From Hahellaceae bacterium (GTDB taxonomy: Bacteria; Pseudomonadota; Gammaproteobacteria; Pseudomonadales; Oleiphilaceae): DNA of 64,000 nt. The stretch is taken from NCBI GenBank assembly GCA_024234505.1, contig JACKOD010000001.1, positions 310,001-374,000 on the forward strand, written 5' to 3'. Position 1 is the stretch's first letter. Each line of letters opens with the position of its first letter. The position numbers and the translations under genes are program-made. This document shows positions 9,264 through 18,455 of the stretch, piece after piece. The notes under the pieces are model-generated. The model made no database searches and had not been told where the DNA came from. It saw nothing but the letters and a program-made list of their open reading frames with translations.

Positions 9264-10703
9264 ATGCGTAAAGAAGCCAATGTTCTTGTAATTCTCGATG
9301 ATGCGGAGAAGCGCAGGGAGCTGCAAGTCATACTTGAGTTTTTAGGTGAAGATATTGTGCCGGCCTCTGTATCGGACTGGCAAAAAAAAGTCGGCAGTGG
9401 TGATGAGTCCAGTGGTGAGTTTGGTAGTGTGATTATTGGTGCCGATACTCCAGATATAGAAAAGTTGCTCAAGGATCTTGATGCCTGGGATGCCGGTCTG
9501 CCTGTGATTAGTGTCGGCGAAGTGGCGGCGGATGATATTGAGAGTGAGTATCGTCGAAAGATCATTGCACGTTTGGACTGGCCATTGGGTTATAACAAAA
9601 CGCTTGATAGCCTCTATCGTGCACAGATTTATCGTGAACAATATGCCGCACGCAGTGGACGTGCTCGCCAGCGCGAAGTCCAGTTGTTTCGCAGTCTGGT
9701 AGGAACCAGTCGCGGTATCAACATGGTTCGGGCGTTGATGGCTCAAGTAGCTGACAAAGACGTTAGCGTGTTGATTACCGGTGAGTCAGGCACGGGGAAA
9801 GAAGTGGTTGCCCGTAACCTGCACTATAATTCGCACCGCAGAGAAAAGCCGTTTGTTCCCGTAAATTGTGGTGCAATCCCTGGCGAGCTGTTGGAAAGTG
9901 AATTGTTTGGTCATGAAAAAGGGGCGTTTACGGGGGCAATAACCTCCCGGGCAGGGCGTTTTGAACTCGCCGAAGGCGGTACGCTTTTCCTCGATGAAAT
10001 CGGGGATATGCCTCTGAGTATGCAAGTTAAGATTCTGCGGGTATTGCAGGAAAAAACCTTCGAAAAAGTTGGCAGCAATAAAACCCAAAGTACGGATGTA
10101 CGAGTGATTGCTGCGACCCATAAGAATCTTGAGCAAATGATTACCGAAGGCACCTTCCGTGAAGATTTGTTCTATCGGCTCAATGTGTTTCCCATAGAAA
10201 TGCCGGCAATGCGCGAACGAGCAGAGGATATTCCTGTACTGATTAACGAATTGGTTTCGCGTATGGAAACCGAAAAACGTGGCTCGATAAGGTTTAACAG
10301 TGCGGCGATTATGAGTTTGTGCCGGCATGAATGGCCGGGCAATGTTCGGGAACTGGCCAATCTGGTTGAACGACTGGCGATTATGCATCCCTATGATGTT
10401 ATCGGGGTGCAAGAGCTGCCTAAAAAGTACCGGTATGTGGATGATCTTGACGAAAACATGCCTTTCGATGATCGCGGGATGCCGTCTGCACCCGGTCTGG
10501 TCGGGCTGGATGCGCCGGCGTTGCTGCCCATCAACGGTCTGGATTTAAAAGAATATCTGGCCAACCTTGAAAAAACGTTGATTCAGCAAGCTTTGGATGA
10601 AGCCGGAGGGGTGGTTGCCCGTGCGGCGGAAAAATTACGGATTCGACGCACGACGCTGGTAGAAAAAGTGCGTAAATATGGGCTGAAAGGCGAGGATATC
10701 TGA
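9264..10703 (+). CDS. fleQ: FleQ, master flagellar sigma-54 activator
   Basis: The 479-residue protein has the degenerate FleQ receiver domain (1-130, no phosphoacceptor Asp in the usual place), an AAA+ domain (about 145-380) and a C-terminal Fis-type helix-turn-helix (about 430-475). Walker A GESGTGKE is at 173-180, and the sigma-54 contact loop GAFTGA is intact. The LFRS motif at 141-144, Arg184 after Walker A and an ExxxR (ELVSR) motif correspond to c-di-GMP-contacting positions known in P. aeruginosa FleQ, so this FleQ probably senses c-di-GMP. It should activate fleSR, fliE, fliL and flhA. The gene is transcribed alone and converges on the aldehyde dehydrogenase gene. Confidence 0.96.
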   Translation: MRKEANVLVILDDAEKRRELQVILEFLGEDIVPASVSDWQKKVGSGDESSGEFGSVIIGADTPDIEKLLKDLDAWDAGLPVISVGEVAADDIESEYRRKIIARLDWPLGYNKTLDSLYRAQIYREQYAARSGRARQREVQLFRSLVGTSRGINMVRALMAQVADKDVSVLITGESGTGKEVVARNLHYNSHRREKPFVPVNCGAIPGELLESELFGHEKGAFTGAITSRAGRFELAEGGTLFLDEIGDMPLSMQVKILRVLQEKTFEKVGSNKTQSTDVRVIAATHKNLEQMITEGTFREDLFYRLNVFPIEMPAMRERAEDIPVLINELVSRMETEKRGSIRFNSAAIMSLCRHEWPGNVRELANLVERLAIMHPYDVIGVQELPKKYRYVDDLDENMPFDDRGMPSAPGLVGLDAPALLPINGLDLKEYLANLEKTLIQQALDEAGGVVARAAEKLRIRRTTLVEKVRKYGLKGEDI

Positions 10704-10789
10704 TTTTTGGCCGGCCACTACAAGGGTTCTTTGTGGCGGCAGGCCGGATCGGTTCGTTTTTGCATTCGCTTAAAAAGGCTCGTCTGTTG

Positions 10790-12319
10790 TCAGGTATCAA
10801 AGCGAATGCCTTGGGCTAACGGGAGGTCATTTCCGTAGTTGATCGTGTTGGTCACTCGACGCATGTAGTTTTTCCAGGCATCGGAACCGGACTCTCGGCC
10901 ACCGCCCGTATCTTTCTCTCCACCAAACGCCCCCCCGATTTCTGCACCCGATGTACCGATATTAACGTTGGCAATCCCGCAATCTGATCCGGTCGGCCCC
11001 ATAAACATTTCAGCTTCCCGTAGGTCATTGGTAAATATGGCTGACGAAAGACCTTGCGGTACCGCGTTATGCATTTGCATTGCCTCATCAAAATCGTGAT
11101 ATTTAATCAAGTACAAAAGCGGGGCAAAGGTTTCTTCTTCTACGATAGCGGTCTGTTTCGGCATTTCCACGATGGCAGGTTGAACATAGATGCCGCTACC
11201 ACATAAATCAGAAATGCGGTGACCGCCCGTCAGCAGGCTGCCACCTTGTTCCTCTGCCAGCACAATGGCGTCAATCATACGTTGCCATGCGTTTTCGTTG
11301 ATAAGCGGGCCAACCAGTGTGCTGGTTTGTCTTGGGTCTCCAATGGGTAGGGTTTCGTAGGCTTTAAGCAGCCTTTTCCTGACCACATCGTAAATTCCGG
11401 CGTGAACAAAAAGTCTACGGAGGCTGGTGCAACGTTGACCTGCGGTACCCACCGCCGCAAATACGACCGCGCGTATCGCGAGATCGAGATTGGCGGTGGG
11501 GGCCAGAATCATGGCGTTGTTTCCTCCCAGCTCCAGTAAGTAACGGCCCAGGCGTCCCGCGACACGACAGGCGATGGCTTTGCCCATTTGGCAGGAGCCT
11601 GTCGCGCTCACCAGACTGATTTCCGTTTGATCGACCAGTAAGGTAGATACTTCCTTACTACCTAGAATCACAGCTGAAATATGTTCGGGCACATCTTCCA
11701 TGGTGGCCATGGCCTCTTCCAGCAGGTGTTGACATGCCAGTGCACAAAGTGGGGTCTGTTCAGAGGGCTTCCATATCAGGGTGTTTCCACAGACCAGCGC
11801 CAGCATGGCATTCCAGGCCCATACTGCCATAGGGAAGTTAAATGCTGTGATAATGGCGACGATGCCCAGCGGATGCCATTGCTCCATCATCCGATGTGTA
11901 TGTCGTTCACTACTGATAGTTAGGCCGTATAGCTGACGAGACAAGCCGACGGCGAAATCACAGACGTCGATCATCTCCTGAACTTCACCTAGCGCTTCCT
12001 GTTCTATTTTGCCAGCTTCCAGCGTAATCAGTTCAGCAAGGGCCTGTTTGTGCTCTCTTGCGAGATTCCCGAAGCGGCGCACCAGCTCTCCTCGACGTGG
12101 GGGAGGAATTTGTTGCCACAATGAAAAAGCATGTTTTGCCTGCCGGACGGTCTGAACGACCTCGGTGCGTCCCGGCGTTCCAAAGCTGTACAGGGGGTTA
12201 CCGTCTATTGGACAGCGAACGTTGTTGAGAGGCAGTTCTCCTGGGAGGCAATAGTTCCCCTGCTGTATAGCGAGCAGTCTTCCGTCGGAAATCAGTGAGC
12301 GATAAAAAAGGTTGTTCAT
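10790..12319 (-). CDS. ALDH7-type aldehyde dehydrogenase, probable 2-aminoadipate semialdehyde dehydrogenase (AmaB-like)
   Basis: The 509-residue enzyme belongs to the NAD-dependent aldehyde dehydrogenase superfamily: the FNFP and WKPSE cofactor blocks, general base Glu263 in LELGGNN, and catalytic Cys297 in GQRCTS. The family details (GQRCTSLRRLF, the GAEIGGAFGGEKDTGGGRESGSD end) fit ALDH7/antiquitin, which oxidises 2-aminoadipate semialdehyde (piperideine-6-carboxylate) to 2-aminoadipate. It is the last gene of a minus-strand operon after a saccharopine-dehydrogenase-like gene and a DUF1338 gene, which supports lysine breakdown. A GAGAGGAA site precedes the ATG. Confidence 0.87.
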   Translation of the reverse strand: MNNLFYRSLISDGRLLAIQQGNYCLPGELPLNNVRCPIDGNPLYSFGTPGRTEVVQTVRQAKHAFSLWQQIPPPRRGELVRRFGNLAREHKQALAELITLEAGKIEQEALGEVQEMIDVCDFAVGLSRQLYGLTISSERHTHRMMEQWHPLGIVAIITAFNFPMAVWAWNAMLALVCGNTLIWKPSEQTPLCALACQHLLEEAMATMEDVPEHISAVILGSKEVSTLLVDQTEISLVSATGSCQMGKAIACRVAGRLGRYLLELGGNNAMILAPTANLDLAIRAVVFAAVGTAGQRCTSLRRLFVHAGIYDVVRKRLLKAYETLPIGDPRQTSTLVGPLINENAWQRMIDAIVLAEEQGGSLLTGGHRISDLCGSGIYVQPAIVEMPKQTAIVEEETFAPLLYLIKYHDFDEAMQMHNAVPQGLSSAIFTNDLREAEMFMGPTGSDCGIANVNIGTSGAEIGGAFGGEKDTGGGRESGSDAWKNYMRRVTNTINYGNDLPLAQGIRFDT

Positions 12320-12370
12320 CTCTGGTTCCTCTCGGCTTGATAGGCTGGGCGCGCGAATTGTGCGATACGC

Positions 12371-13501
12371 TCAGGGGGTTCTATTCTGAAACTGGTTCCG
12401 GCGGTGGTGGCGGCTTTCGCGATAGGCTTGCGCGAATTCGCTTCCCATAAAGTCGCTCAGGCGCACCTGTTCCTGGCTAACAAATCCCTGGGAAGGTAGC
12501 TTGCCCGTAAAAAACAAATCAACGACGGAAGCGATGCCTGTGGCCGTGCTGATTTGAATGGCACTCCAGTGCTCGCCTTCCACATCGTCATGGTAGATGC
12601 GGAAGTAGTCACTAATTTGAGTGAGTTGACCCTCAATCCAGCCGTTTGCACTGACAAAGACAATAACTACATCCTGCTGCGTCACGGCGATGGATGATTC
12701 GAATATCTGTTTGAGCAGATTGCGTCGCTCTGCGGAATCACCCAGGCGCAAACCGTTGACGAGAAAATCCATGAGGTAGCGATGTCCCGGGTAGCGAATG
12801 GTTTTGTAGGTAAGTTCCTGCACCTGTCCTTTGAGTGTCTGGCAGAGTGTTCCCAGCCCACCCGAGGTGTTGAACGCTTCGTAATCAATGCCATCCAGCG
12901 AAAAGCTTTCCAGGCCTTCGAGCGCTTCAACTTCGACATATTGTCCTTGTTTAATGGCCTCACAAGGATTGCAGTATTCATTTATCAGGCCTTCGGTCGA
13001 CCAGGTCAGGTTGTACATCATGCGATTGCTGGGAAATTCCGGGAGTGCTCCTACGCGCAGTTTCAATGTGTCGAGTTTTTCGAAACGCTGACCCAACGCG
13101 TGACCGAGAATGCCGATAAAGCCGGGCGCCAGACCGCATTGAGGCATAAATATCTGGCCGGGCCGGGCTTTTTTGGCCAGTTTTTGAATATGCCGGGTGG
13201 TTTCAACATCTTCGGTCAAATCGAAGTAGCTGGCGCCACTGATGAGCGCAGCCTCAGCGATGTGAGGATTTTCGTTAAAGGAGCAGGCGGAGATCACCGC
13301 TTGCTTATTCTGTAATGCCTCATGCAATGCGCTTTGATCGTAGACATTGAGTGGGAGGGTGGCAATGTTTCCACCCGAAAGGCGCGACAGGGCACTTTCG
13401 TTCTGATCTGCGAGCGTAACGTGGAATCGACCACTGCGCGCGAGTAGTTTACTGATGCAGTGCCCGATTCGCCCCGCGCCGATGATTAGCACCTGATTCA
13501 T
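12371..13501 (-). CDS. Saccharopine dehydrogenase-like NAD(P)-dependent enzyme
   Basis: The 376-residue protein starts with a Rossmann fold (GAGRIGHCISKLLARSG, residues 7-23) and has the saccharopine dehydrogenase C-terminal catalytic domain (about 120-360, with CGLAPGF, a family hallmark, near 125). It probably acts on saccharopine or directly on lysine, giving 2-aminoadipate semialdehyde, the substrate of the ALDH7 enzyme encoded 51 bases downstream. An AGAGGT site precedes the ATG. Substrate choice between saccharopine and lysine cannot be told from the sequence. Confidence 0.82.
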   Translation of the reverse strand: MNQVLIIGAGRIGHCISKLLARSGRFHVTLADQNESALSRLSGGNIATLPLNVYDQSALHEALQNKQAVISACSFNENPHIAEAALISGASYFDLTEDVETTRHIQKLAKKARPGQIFMPQCGLAPGFIGILGHALGQRFEKLDTLKLRVGALPEFPSNRMMYNLTWSTEGLINEYCNPCEAIKQGQYVEVEALEGLESFSLDGIDYEAFNTSGGLGTLCQTLKGQVQELTYKTIRYPGHRYLMDFLVNGLRLGDSAERRNLLKQIFESSIAVTQQDVVIVFVSANGWIEGQLTQISDYFRIYHDDVEGEHWSAIQISTATGIASVVDLFFTGKLPSQGFVSQEQVRLSDFMGSEFAQAYRESRHHRRNQFQNRTP

Positions 13502-13535
13502 ATCCGTTTACCTCTGTTCTGGCTCAAGCGACGAG

Positions 13536-14333
13536 CTAGGAGCGATGGGTCGACTCGAATATCTTGTCTGCGCTTGCGGCGATAAATCCCTGATAAAGCG
13601 CACCGTTAGGGGTAGGGTATCGACGTGCGAATTCGTAGTAACAGCTCGGAACCTTGCCCGGACCATCAGCAAAATTGATGGTCATGCTGTCTGCCATGGT
13701 GGATGCCTGTTCAAGCAGTTCGCCGGGCGATCCTTTAATAATGCCTCCGGATTCATTGAGTTTGATGCCGTGCTGATGCATCAATTCAACCACCTTTTGA
13801 AGTGTCCCAGTCTGTGTCAGATGGTTGACGCTCACAGTAAAGTGATTGGCCTGCAGCCCCCATACTGAAAGCCATGCGGCATATTCACTTTCCTTTTCCA
13901 GTATTTCGAAGGTGTGTTTGCCCGGCATGGACCAAAGTGTCCCGTGCCAGAAAACTTCTGGTGAACAAGCACTATCCGGCGGAATCTGGCGGATGAGGGC
14001 AGAGACTTCAGACTCAAATAGTTTGCTGAATTCGCGCCATCGTAACTCACTCAAGAAAATGCGAGGGTGACCGGGGTTATCTGGAAGGTAGCTATAGGCT
14101 CGCAGCTTTTTTTCGGGAAAGTGGTATTCCTGATCCCGCTGGTAGCCTAGTTGGATGATCACGGGCTCAAGGGCGGTAATATCAATAGGGCTTTCGGCGA
14201 ATGTGCGAAAAGCGACATGATCGTTGAACACATGGCCATCAAGCTGTTCGAATAGTCTGTGAATGCGTTCGGCTTGCGGTGTAATGGCGCAGTATTGCTG
14301 CCAGAGCCGGGCGAAGAATTCGTCTACAGTCAT
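13536..14333 (-). CDS. DUF1338 protein, possible 2-oxoadipate dioxygenase/decarboxylase (HglS-like, short form)
   Basis: The 265-residue protein belongs to DUF1338. Characterised long members (HglS of P. putida) convert 2-oxoadipate to D-2-hydroxyglutarate with an Fe(II) held by two His and one Glu. Here HVAFRTF gives His39 with Arg43 four residues on, NHFT gives His164, and CYYEFARRY gives Glu234, matching the expected metal set and substrate Arg. It is clearly shorter than HglS (over 450 residues), like the short proteins in some other marine gammaproteobacteria. It is the first gene of the operon with saccharopine dehydrogenase and ALDH7 genes, which fits the last step of lysine catabolism. 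Confidence 0.82.
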   Translation of the reverse strand: MTVDEFFARLWQQYCAITPQAERIHRLFEQLDGHVFNDHVAFRTFAESPIDITALEPVIIQLGYQRDQEYHFPEKKLRAYSYLPDNPGHPRIFLSELRWREFSKLFESEVSALIRQIPPDSACSPEVFWHGTLWSMPGKHTFEILEKESEYAAWLSVWGLQANHFTVSVNHLTQTGTLQKVVELMHQHGIKLNESGGIIKGSPGELLEQASTMADSMTINFADGPGKVPSCYYEFARRYPTPNGALYQGFIAASADKIFESTHRS

Positions 14334-14452
14334 GAGGGACTCCAGAGAATTGTCGATGGTATTGAATTAAAGTATGGCTAATATTTGAACAGTTGTGAGG
14401 ATTTATTTTTACCGGATAGGGCAGGCATGCGATGCAGGGTTTGCTTTATGAT

Positions 14453-14482
14453 ACAGAAGGCGCCGGATTTGACGCCTTCTGT
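14453..14482 (-). terminator. Hairpin after sthA, candidate terminator
   Basis: A 10-bp perfect inverted repeat (ACAGAAGGCG at 14453-14462 and CGCCTTCTGT at 14473-14482) stands 18 bases past the sthA stop. The T-run after it on the minus strand is poor, so termination may be weak. Confidence 0.5.
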
Positions 14483-14499
14483 GATCCATGCAGAAGTAG

Positions 14500-15903
14500 T
14501 TATTCGTCAGATAGACGTTTTTTTCCGCGCTGACCAATCACTGCCAATGCCGCTACGCGATAGGCTTCTGCCAATGTCGGGAAGTTGAAAATGCTTTCTA
14601 CAAAAATATCGACATCAGCACGCGTCAATAACGCCATCTGGCCTATGTGGATGAGTTCTGTTGCACCTTCCCCGACTATTTGTACACCAAGTAATTTTTG
14701 GCCTTCGGGGTCACAAACCAGTTTCAGCATGCCGTCTTCGTTGCCGGAAATCAGCCCACGGGCGATTTCTCCGAAAGGCGCCTTACCAACCATGGCGCTG
14801 CCATTCTGCTTGATTGCCTCTTGTTCGCTAATACCCACTGATGACAGTTCGGGAATGCCATAAATGCCGACAGGAATGGTATCCGGCATGGCACCGGTTT
14901 CCAGACCTACCGCATTACAGGCTGCGCGTCGACCTTGCTCCATTGAGGCGGAGGCCAGCGACGGGGGGCCGATGACATCGCCGGCAGCATAGACATTGGC
15001 AACCTTGGTTCGTAATTGTTCGTCGACCGGAATTACCCCCCGCTCGTCAAGTTGTAAGCCGATATTCTCGATGCACAGCTCCTGAACGTTCGCTAATCTA
15101 CCCGCGGCACACAAGAGTTTCTGGCTGGTCACGATGCGGCCATCCTCCAGCTCGGTGACGACGGTGGAGACACCGTCATACTCGACAGATTTGACTACCG
15201 AATTGCCAATCCAGGTGCCGCCCATCGATTCAAATATATTCACGAAGTGATCGGTAAGGTCGGCGTCCAGAAAGCCTAGCGGCCGAGGGTAGCGATCAAT
15301 CATGGTGACCTCTACGCCAAGCGCCTGAAAGATGGAGGCATACTCGCTGGCAATGACGCCGCCACCTAAAACGGTCAGGCTTTTGGGCAGATAAAGCATG
15401 GATAGAATGGAGTCACTATCGAAAATGTTTTCATGATCAATAGGGATGTTATCTGGCTTGCGCGGGTAAGAGCCCGAAGCGATCACGAAGTGGTCAGCGG
15501 TAAATGTGGTGTTTTCGCCGCGTACGGTATTGACCTGAATGTGGTGGGTATCAATAAATTTGGCACGGCCGTGAATACGGACAATATTGTTTCGGGCGAT
15601 CTGCCGTGTCATATAGGCATCATGTGCGGCGAGTACTTCGTCCAGGCGATGAATCAAGGTGGCCATTTCCTGATCTTCGCCCAGTTTGAAATTGAATAGC
15701 GCGGCATTTTTCCGCATATTGTTGACGCGCAATGCATTTTCTCGCAGCGTTTTGCTGGGAATGGTGCCCCGATGTACACAGGCCCCACCCAGTACCGCAT
15801 CGCGCTCAATCAGTGCAACGCGTTTGCCGGCCTTGGCGGCCTGCACGGCGGCTTTTTGGCCCGCAGGGCCACTTCCAATCACAATAATGTCGTAGTGTGT
15901 CAT
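14500..15903 (-). CDS. sthA: Soluble pyridine nucleotide transhydrogenase
   Basis: The 467-residue flavoprotein has the FAD site GSGPAGQKAA (residues 10-19), the block GGACVHRGTIPSKTLRE with only one Cys where lipoamide dehydrogenases have a redox pair, an NAD(P) Rossmann fold near 180, and the C-terminal dimerisation domain. The missing second Cys is the SthA signature. The enzyme moves reducing equivalents from NADPH to NAD+. Its ATG overlaps the stop of the upstream HDOD gene by 4 bases, so they are cotranscribed, although I see no functional reason for the pairing. Confidence 0.95.
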   Translation of the reverse strand: MTHYDIIVIGSGPAGQKAAVQAAKAGKRVALIERDAVLGGACVHRGTIPSKTLRENALRVNNMRKNAALFNFKLGEDQEMATLIHRLDEVLAAHDAYMTRQIARNNIVRIHGRAKFIDTHHIQVNTVRGENTTFTADHFVIASGSYPRKPDNIPIDHENIFDSDSILSMLYLPKSLTVLGGGVIASEYASIFQALGVEVTMIDRYPRPLGFLDADLTDHFVNIFESMGGTWIGNSVVKSVEYDGVSTVVTELEDGRIVTSQKLLCAAGRLANVQELCIENIGLQLDERGVIPVDEQLRTKVANVYAAGDVIGPPSLASASMEQGRRAACNAVGLETGAMPDTIPVGIYGIPELSSVGISEQEAIKQNGSAMVGKAPFGEIARGLISGNEDGMLKLVCDPEGQKLLGVQIVGEGATELIHIGQMALLTRADVDIFVESIFNFPTLAEAYRVAALAVIGQRGKKRLSDE

Positions 15904-16745
15904 GACCGCATCGCCTCCAACCCTTGTTTGACGGCCTCTTTAAGGGCGTAAAGATCGGCAACTTCGTTTTCATACAGATTAAGATCCGCCAATGCGGGCA
16001 GTGCCAGGAGTTGATCTTCGGTGGGCTCGCCGGTGAGTGTGTGGGCGGCAAACTGTTTTGCCGCCCGAATGATTTTGGCCTGATCCTGTCCGACCGTGGC
16101 TTCTGAATATTCATTCTGATGCGTGACCGCATCAATCACCAGCTCCGGCATTTTCCAATGCTGCAATGCCAGACGTGCGGCATCCAGATGTAATTCATCA
16201 ACAATATCCATGACCACGCCTGGGGGAATGTTAAGCCCCTCTTTTTTCATGTTATCCAGCGTCTCCTGGAGAATGATCGGCTTTCCGATGGAATGTAAAA
16301 GGCCGCAGAGAAAAGCCGCTTCGACATTCTTTCGAGCTTTGCGGGCGATTTCTTTGCTCCAGAGTGCCGCCGTGAGGGCGTGTTCCCACATTTCGGCAAT
16401 CTGAGTTTCAAATCCGGGTGCTTTAAACATGCGCGCATTGAGTGAAGTAGCCAGAGCGATGTCGCGAATGACCAGCATACCCAATCGCGCGATGGCCTGT
16501 TGTAGAGAAACGATAGAGGCATTGGGGGTATAGGCCGCTGAATTGGCAATTCGCATGACTCGGGCCGCCAGCGCCTGATCGGCTTGAATAACTTTCATCA
16601 GTTGAGCGGCATCTGAATTCGGGTCATTGGTGATTAGAAGAACCTTGCGGGCTACGTCGGGCAGCATAGGAATATCGAGTTGGCCTGCCTGAACGCGTTG
16701 ATCCATCTCTTGCGCCAGCGGGTGAGCATTTTGCTTTGATAACAC
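15900..16745 (-). CDS. HDOD domain signalling protein
   Basis: The 281-residue protein is almost entirely one HDOD domain (about 25-225: IPMLPDVARKVL, ADQALAARVMRIANSAAY, SLQQAIARLG). HDOD proteins are HD-related but usually lack full metal sites; several affect motility, chemotaxis or c-di-GMP signalling. The start is GTG at 16745. It is divergent from fleS and upstream of sthA. The specific role is unknown. Confidence 0.85.
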   Translation of the reverse strand: MLSKQNAHPLAQEMDQRVQAGQLDIPMLPDVARKVLLITNDPNSDAAQLMKVIQADQALAARVMRIANSAAYTPNASIVSLQQAIARLGMLVIRDIALATSLNARMFKAPGFETQIAEMWEHALTAALWSKEIARKARKNVEAAFLCGLLHSIGKPIILQETLDNMKKEGLNIPPGVVMDIVDELHLDAARLALQHWKMPELVIDAVTHQNEYSEATVGQDQAKIIRAAKQFAAHTLTGEPTEDQLLALPALADLNLYENEVADLYALKEAVKQGLEAMRS

Positions 16746-17086
16746 AGGTAAGGTCTCTTTGCTAAGTGTGCTGAAAATGGGCTTGATTCAAAACATTCGA
16801 GAAATCAACGAAGTAACTTTATATAAAACGATGCTATCACTCTCAAAGTGTAGACCATTAATTGGTGTTGGTTGAGAGAATACGATTAGCTTAAGGGGCG
16901 TTATTTTTTTGGCGCGGCTATCGGTGGTGTCGGAGCTAGTGTTGCGTATCTATATGAAATAAATATAAAAAAAGCATAGCTGGCACATAATCTGCTTTTA
17001 GCTTGGTAACTGATCAACCTGTCAAGAAAACGCCCCGGTCACGCTGTGACAATAAAAAAGACCGGTGACGAGATGAAGGTGAATTT
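16746..17086. other. Divergent intergenic region between HDOD gene and fleS
   Basis: This 341-base gap contains a strong sigma-54 element for fleS (16981-16996) and A/T-rich stretches. A CCGGTC...GACCGG inverted repeat (about 17033-17063) lies in the fleS leader. I see no gene. Confidence 0.7.
16981..16996 (+). promoter_or_regulatory. Sigma-54 promoter of fleSR
   Basis: TGGCACATAATCTGCT has a perfect TGGCAC -24 block with GC 10 bases after GG. It is 91 bases before the fleS start, matching the known FleQ/RpoN control of fleSR in Pseudomonas. Confidence 0.85.
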
Positions 17087-18433
17087 ATGAGTTACCAGGA
17101 TAATGTTGCCATGTCTTTAATGTCTCGAGATGAAAGCGCGCCAATGACTGCACTGAGTGACGCAGGCATTCACGGTTTGTTTTCCCGCCCCACGGGTATC
17201 TCTATACCTTGGGGGCAAGGGTGCGCAAGCAGCACGCTGACTTCTGTTCCTGAGCAGGGAGCAGCCGCCGCGGAAACGCTCGATTTGTTTACCCGCATGT
17301 CAGCGCAGCTAACGCAGTCTTATCGAAATCTGGAGCGTAAAGTCACACAGCTCAATGGTGAACTTAATTCGGAAGTGAAACAACGGCAGGCCGAGCTGGT
17401 CGAAAAAGAGCGCTTGGCGGATCGCCTGTCGACACTACTGGAGATATTGCCTGCCGGTGTGGTGGTGCTGGATGGTAGTGGAGTGATCACACAATGTAAT
17501 CCTGCCGCGCTGGATCTGTTAGGTGAGCCTTTGGAGGGGCAGCGCTGGGTTGATGTGATTGATCGTTGCTTCGCGCCACGTCATGACGATGGTCATGAAA
17601 TCTCGCTTAAGGATGGTCGTCGTGTGAGCCTGGAAACCCGTTCGATGAAAGGCGGTCCGGGTCAATTGATTCTATTGAAAGATCTTACCGAAACACGGGC
17701 GTTACAAGAGCAGGTCAGCCGATCTGAACGGTTAACCTCACTCGGTAAAATGGTGGCGTCGCTTGCGCATCAGATTCGTACGCCCCTGTCGACGGCGATG
17801 CTTTATGCAGGTCACCTAAAGCAAGCTGGCATGAGCGATGAGATGCGTCTGAATTGCGCTGAAAAGCTCATGGCGCGTCTGGTTCACCTTGAGCGTCAAA
17901 TTCGTGACATGCTTATTTTTGCGAAAGGTGAAACCCGTTTAGCGGAGCAATTGCCGGCGAATCGGTTGCTGACTTTTCTAAAGCAGGCGGCCGAAGGCCC
18001 GATCGAAAATGCAGGTGCCGAAGTTCGCTGGGTGGATCAGTCTCAAGGTGCGGAAGTACTTTGTAACCGGGAAACGCTCATCGGCGCTTGCCTGAATTTG
18101 ATAAACAACAGCCTTGAGGCAAGCAAGGTGGCGCCCAGATTGACCATCGGTCTGGTTAGAAGTGGTGAAGGTGTGCTGAATATTGTGGTTCGGGATAATG
18201 GACCGGGATTCACCGCTGAGCAGAAAAGCCGGCTGATGGAGGCCTTTTATACCACCAAGCCACAGGGAACGGGGCTGGGATTGTCTGTGGTGCAGGCGGT
18301 TACCAAGGCACATCATGGAAAGTTCCATATCTCGTCGGACAAGAGTGGCACCTGTGCAGTGATCTCGTTGCCAGTGTGTAAATCAACTTGGGCGGATGCT
18401 GCAGCGCAGACTTCGCAAGTCCAACCCGTTTAA
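17087..18433 (+). CDS. fleS: FleS, flagellar sensor histidine kinase
   Basis: The 448-residue cytoplasmic kinase has a coiled-coil region (about 70-115), a PAS domain (about 120-215), a HisKA domain with His228 in SLAHQIRTPLS, and a HATPase domain (about 325-430, NNSLEAS, DNGPGF, GTGLGLSVV). It has no membrane segment, as expected for FleS. With FleR it controls the next tier of flagellar genes. The fleR start follows 22 bases after its stop. Confidence 0.94.
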   Translation: MSYQDNVAMSLMSRDESAPMTALSDAGIHGLFSRPTGISIPWGQGCASSTLTSVPEQGAAAAETLDLFTRMSAQLTQSYRNLERKVTQLNGELNSEVKQRQAELVEKERLADRLSTLLEILPAGVVVLDGSGVITQCNPAALDLLGEPLEGQRWVDVIDRCFAPRHDDGHEISLKDGRRVSLETRSMKGGPGQLILLKDLTETRALQEQVSRSERLTSLGKMVASLAHQIRTPLSTAMLYAGHLKQAGMSDEMRLNCAEKLMARLVHLERQIRDMLIFAKGETRLAEQLPANRLLTFLKQAAEGPIENAGAEVRWVDQSQGAEVLCNRETLIGACLNLINNSLEASKVAPRLTIGLVRSGEGVLNIVVRDNGPGFTAEQKSRLMEAFYTTKPQGTGLGLSVVQAVTKAHHGKFHISSDKSGTCAVISLPVCKSTWADAAAQTSQVQPV

Positions 18434-18455
18434 GCGTGTAGCGCGGAGAGTAGCA

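Noticed and set aside
10704..10789. Terminator between fleQ and the aldehyde dehydrogenase gene
   Set aside because: GGCCAC/GTGGC inverted repeats are present, but with bulges and without a T-run on either strand.
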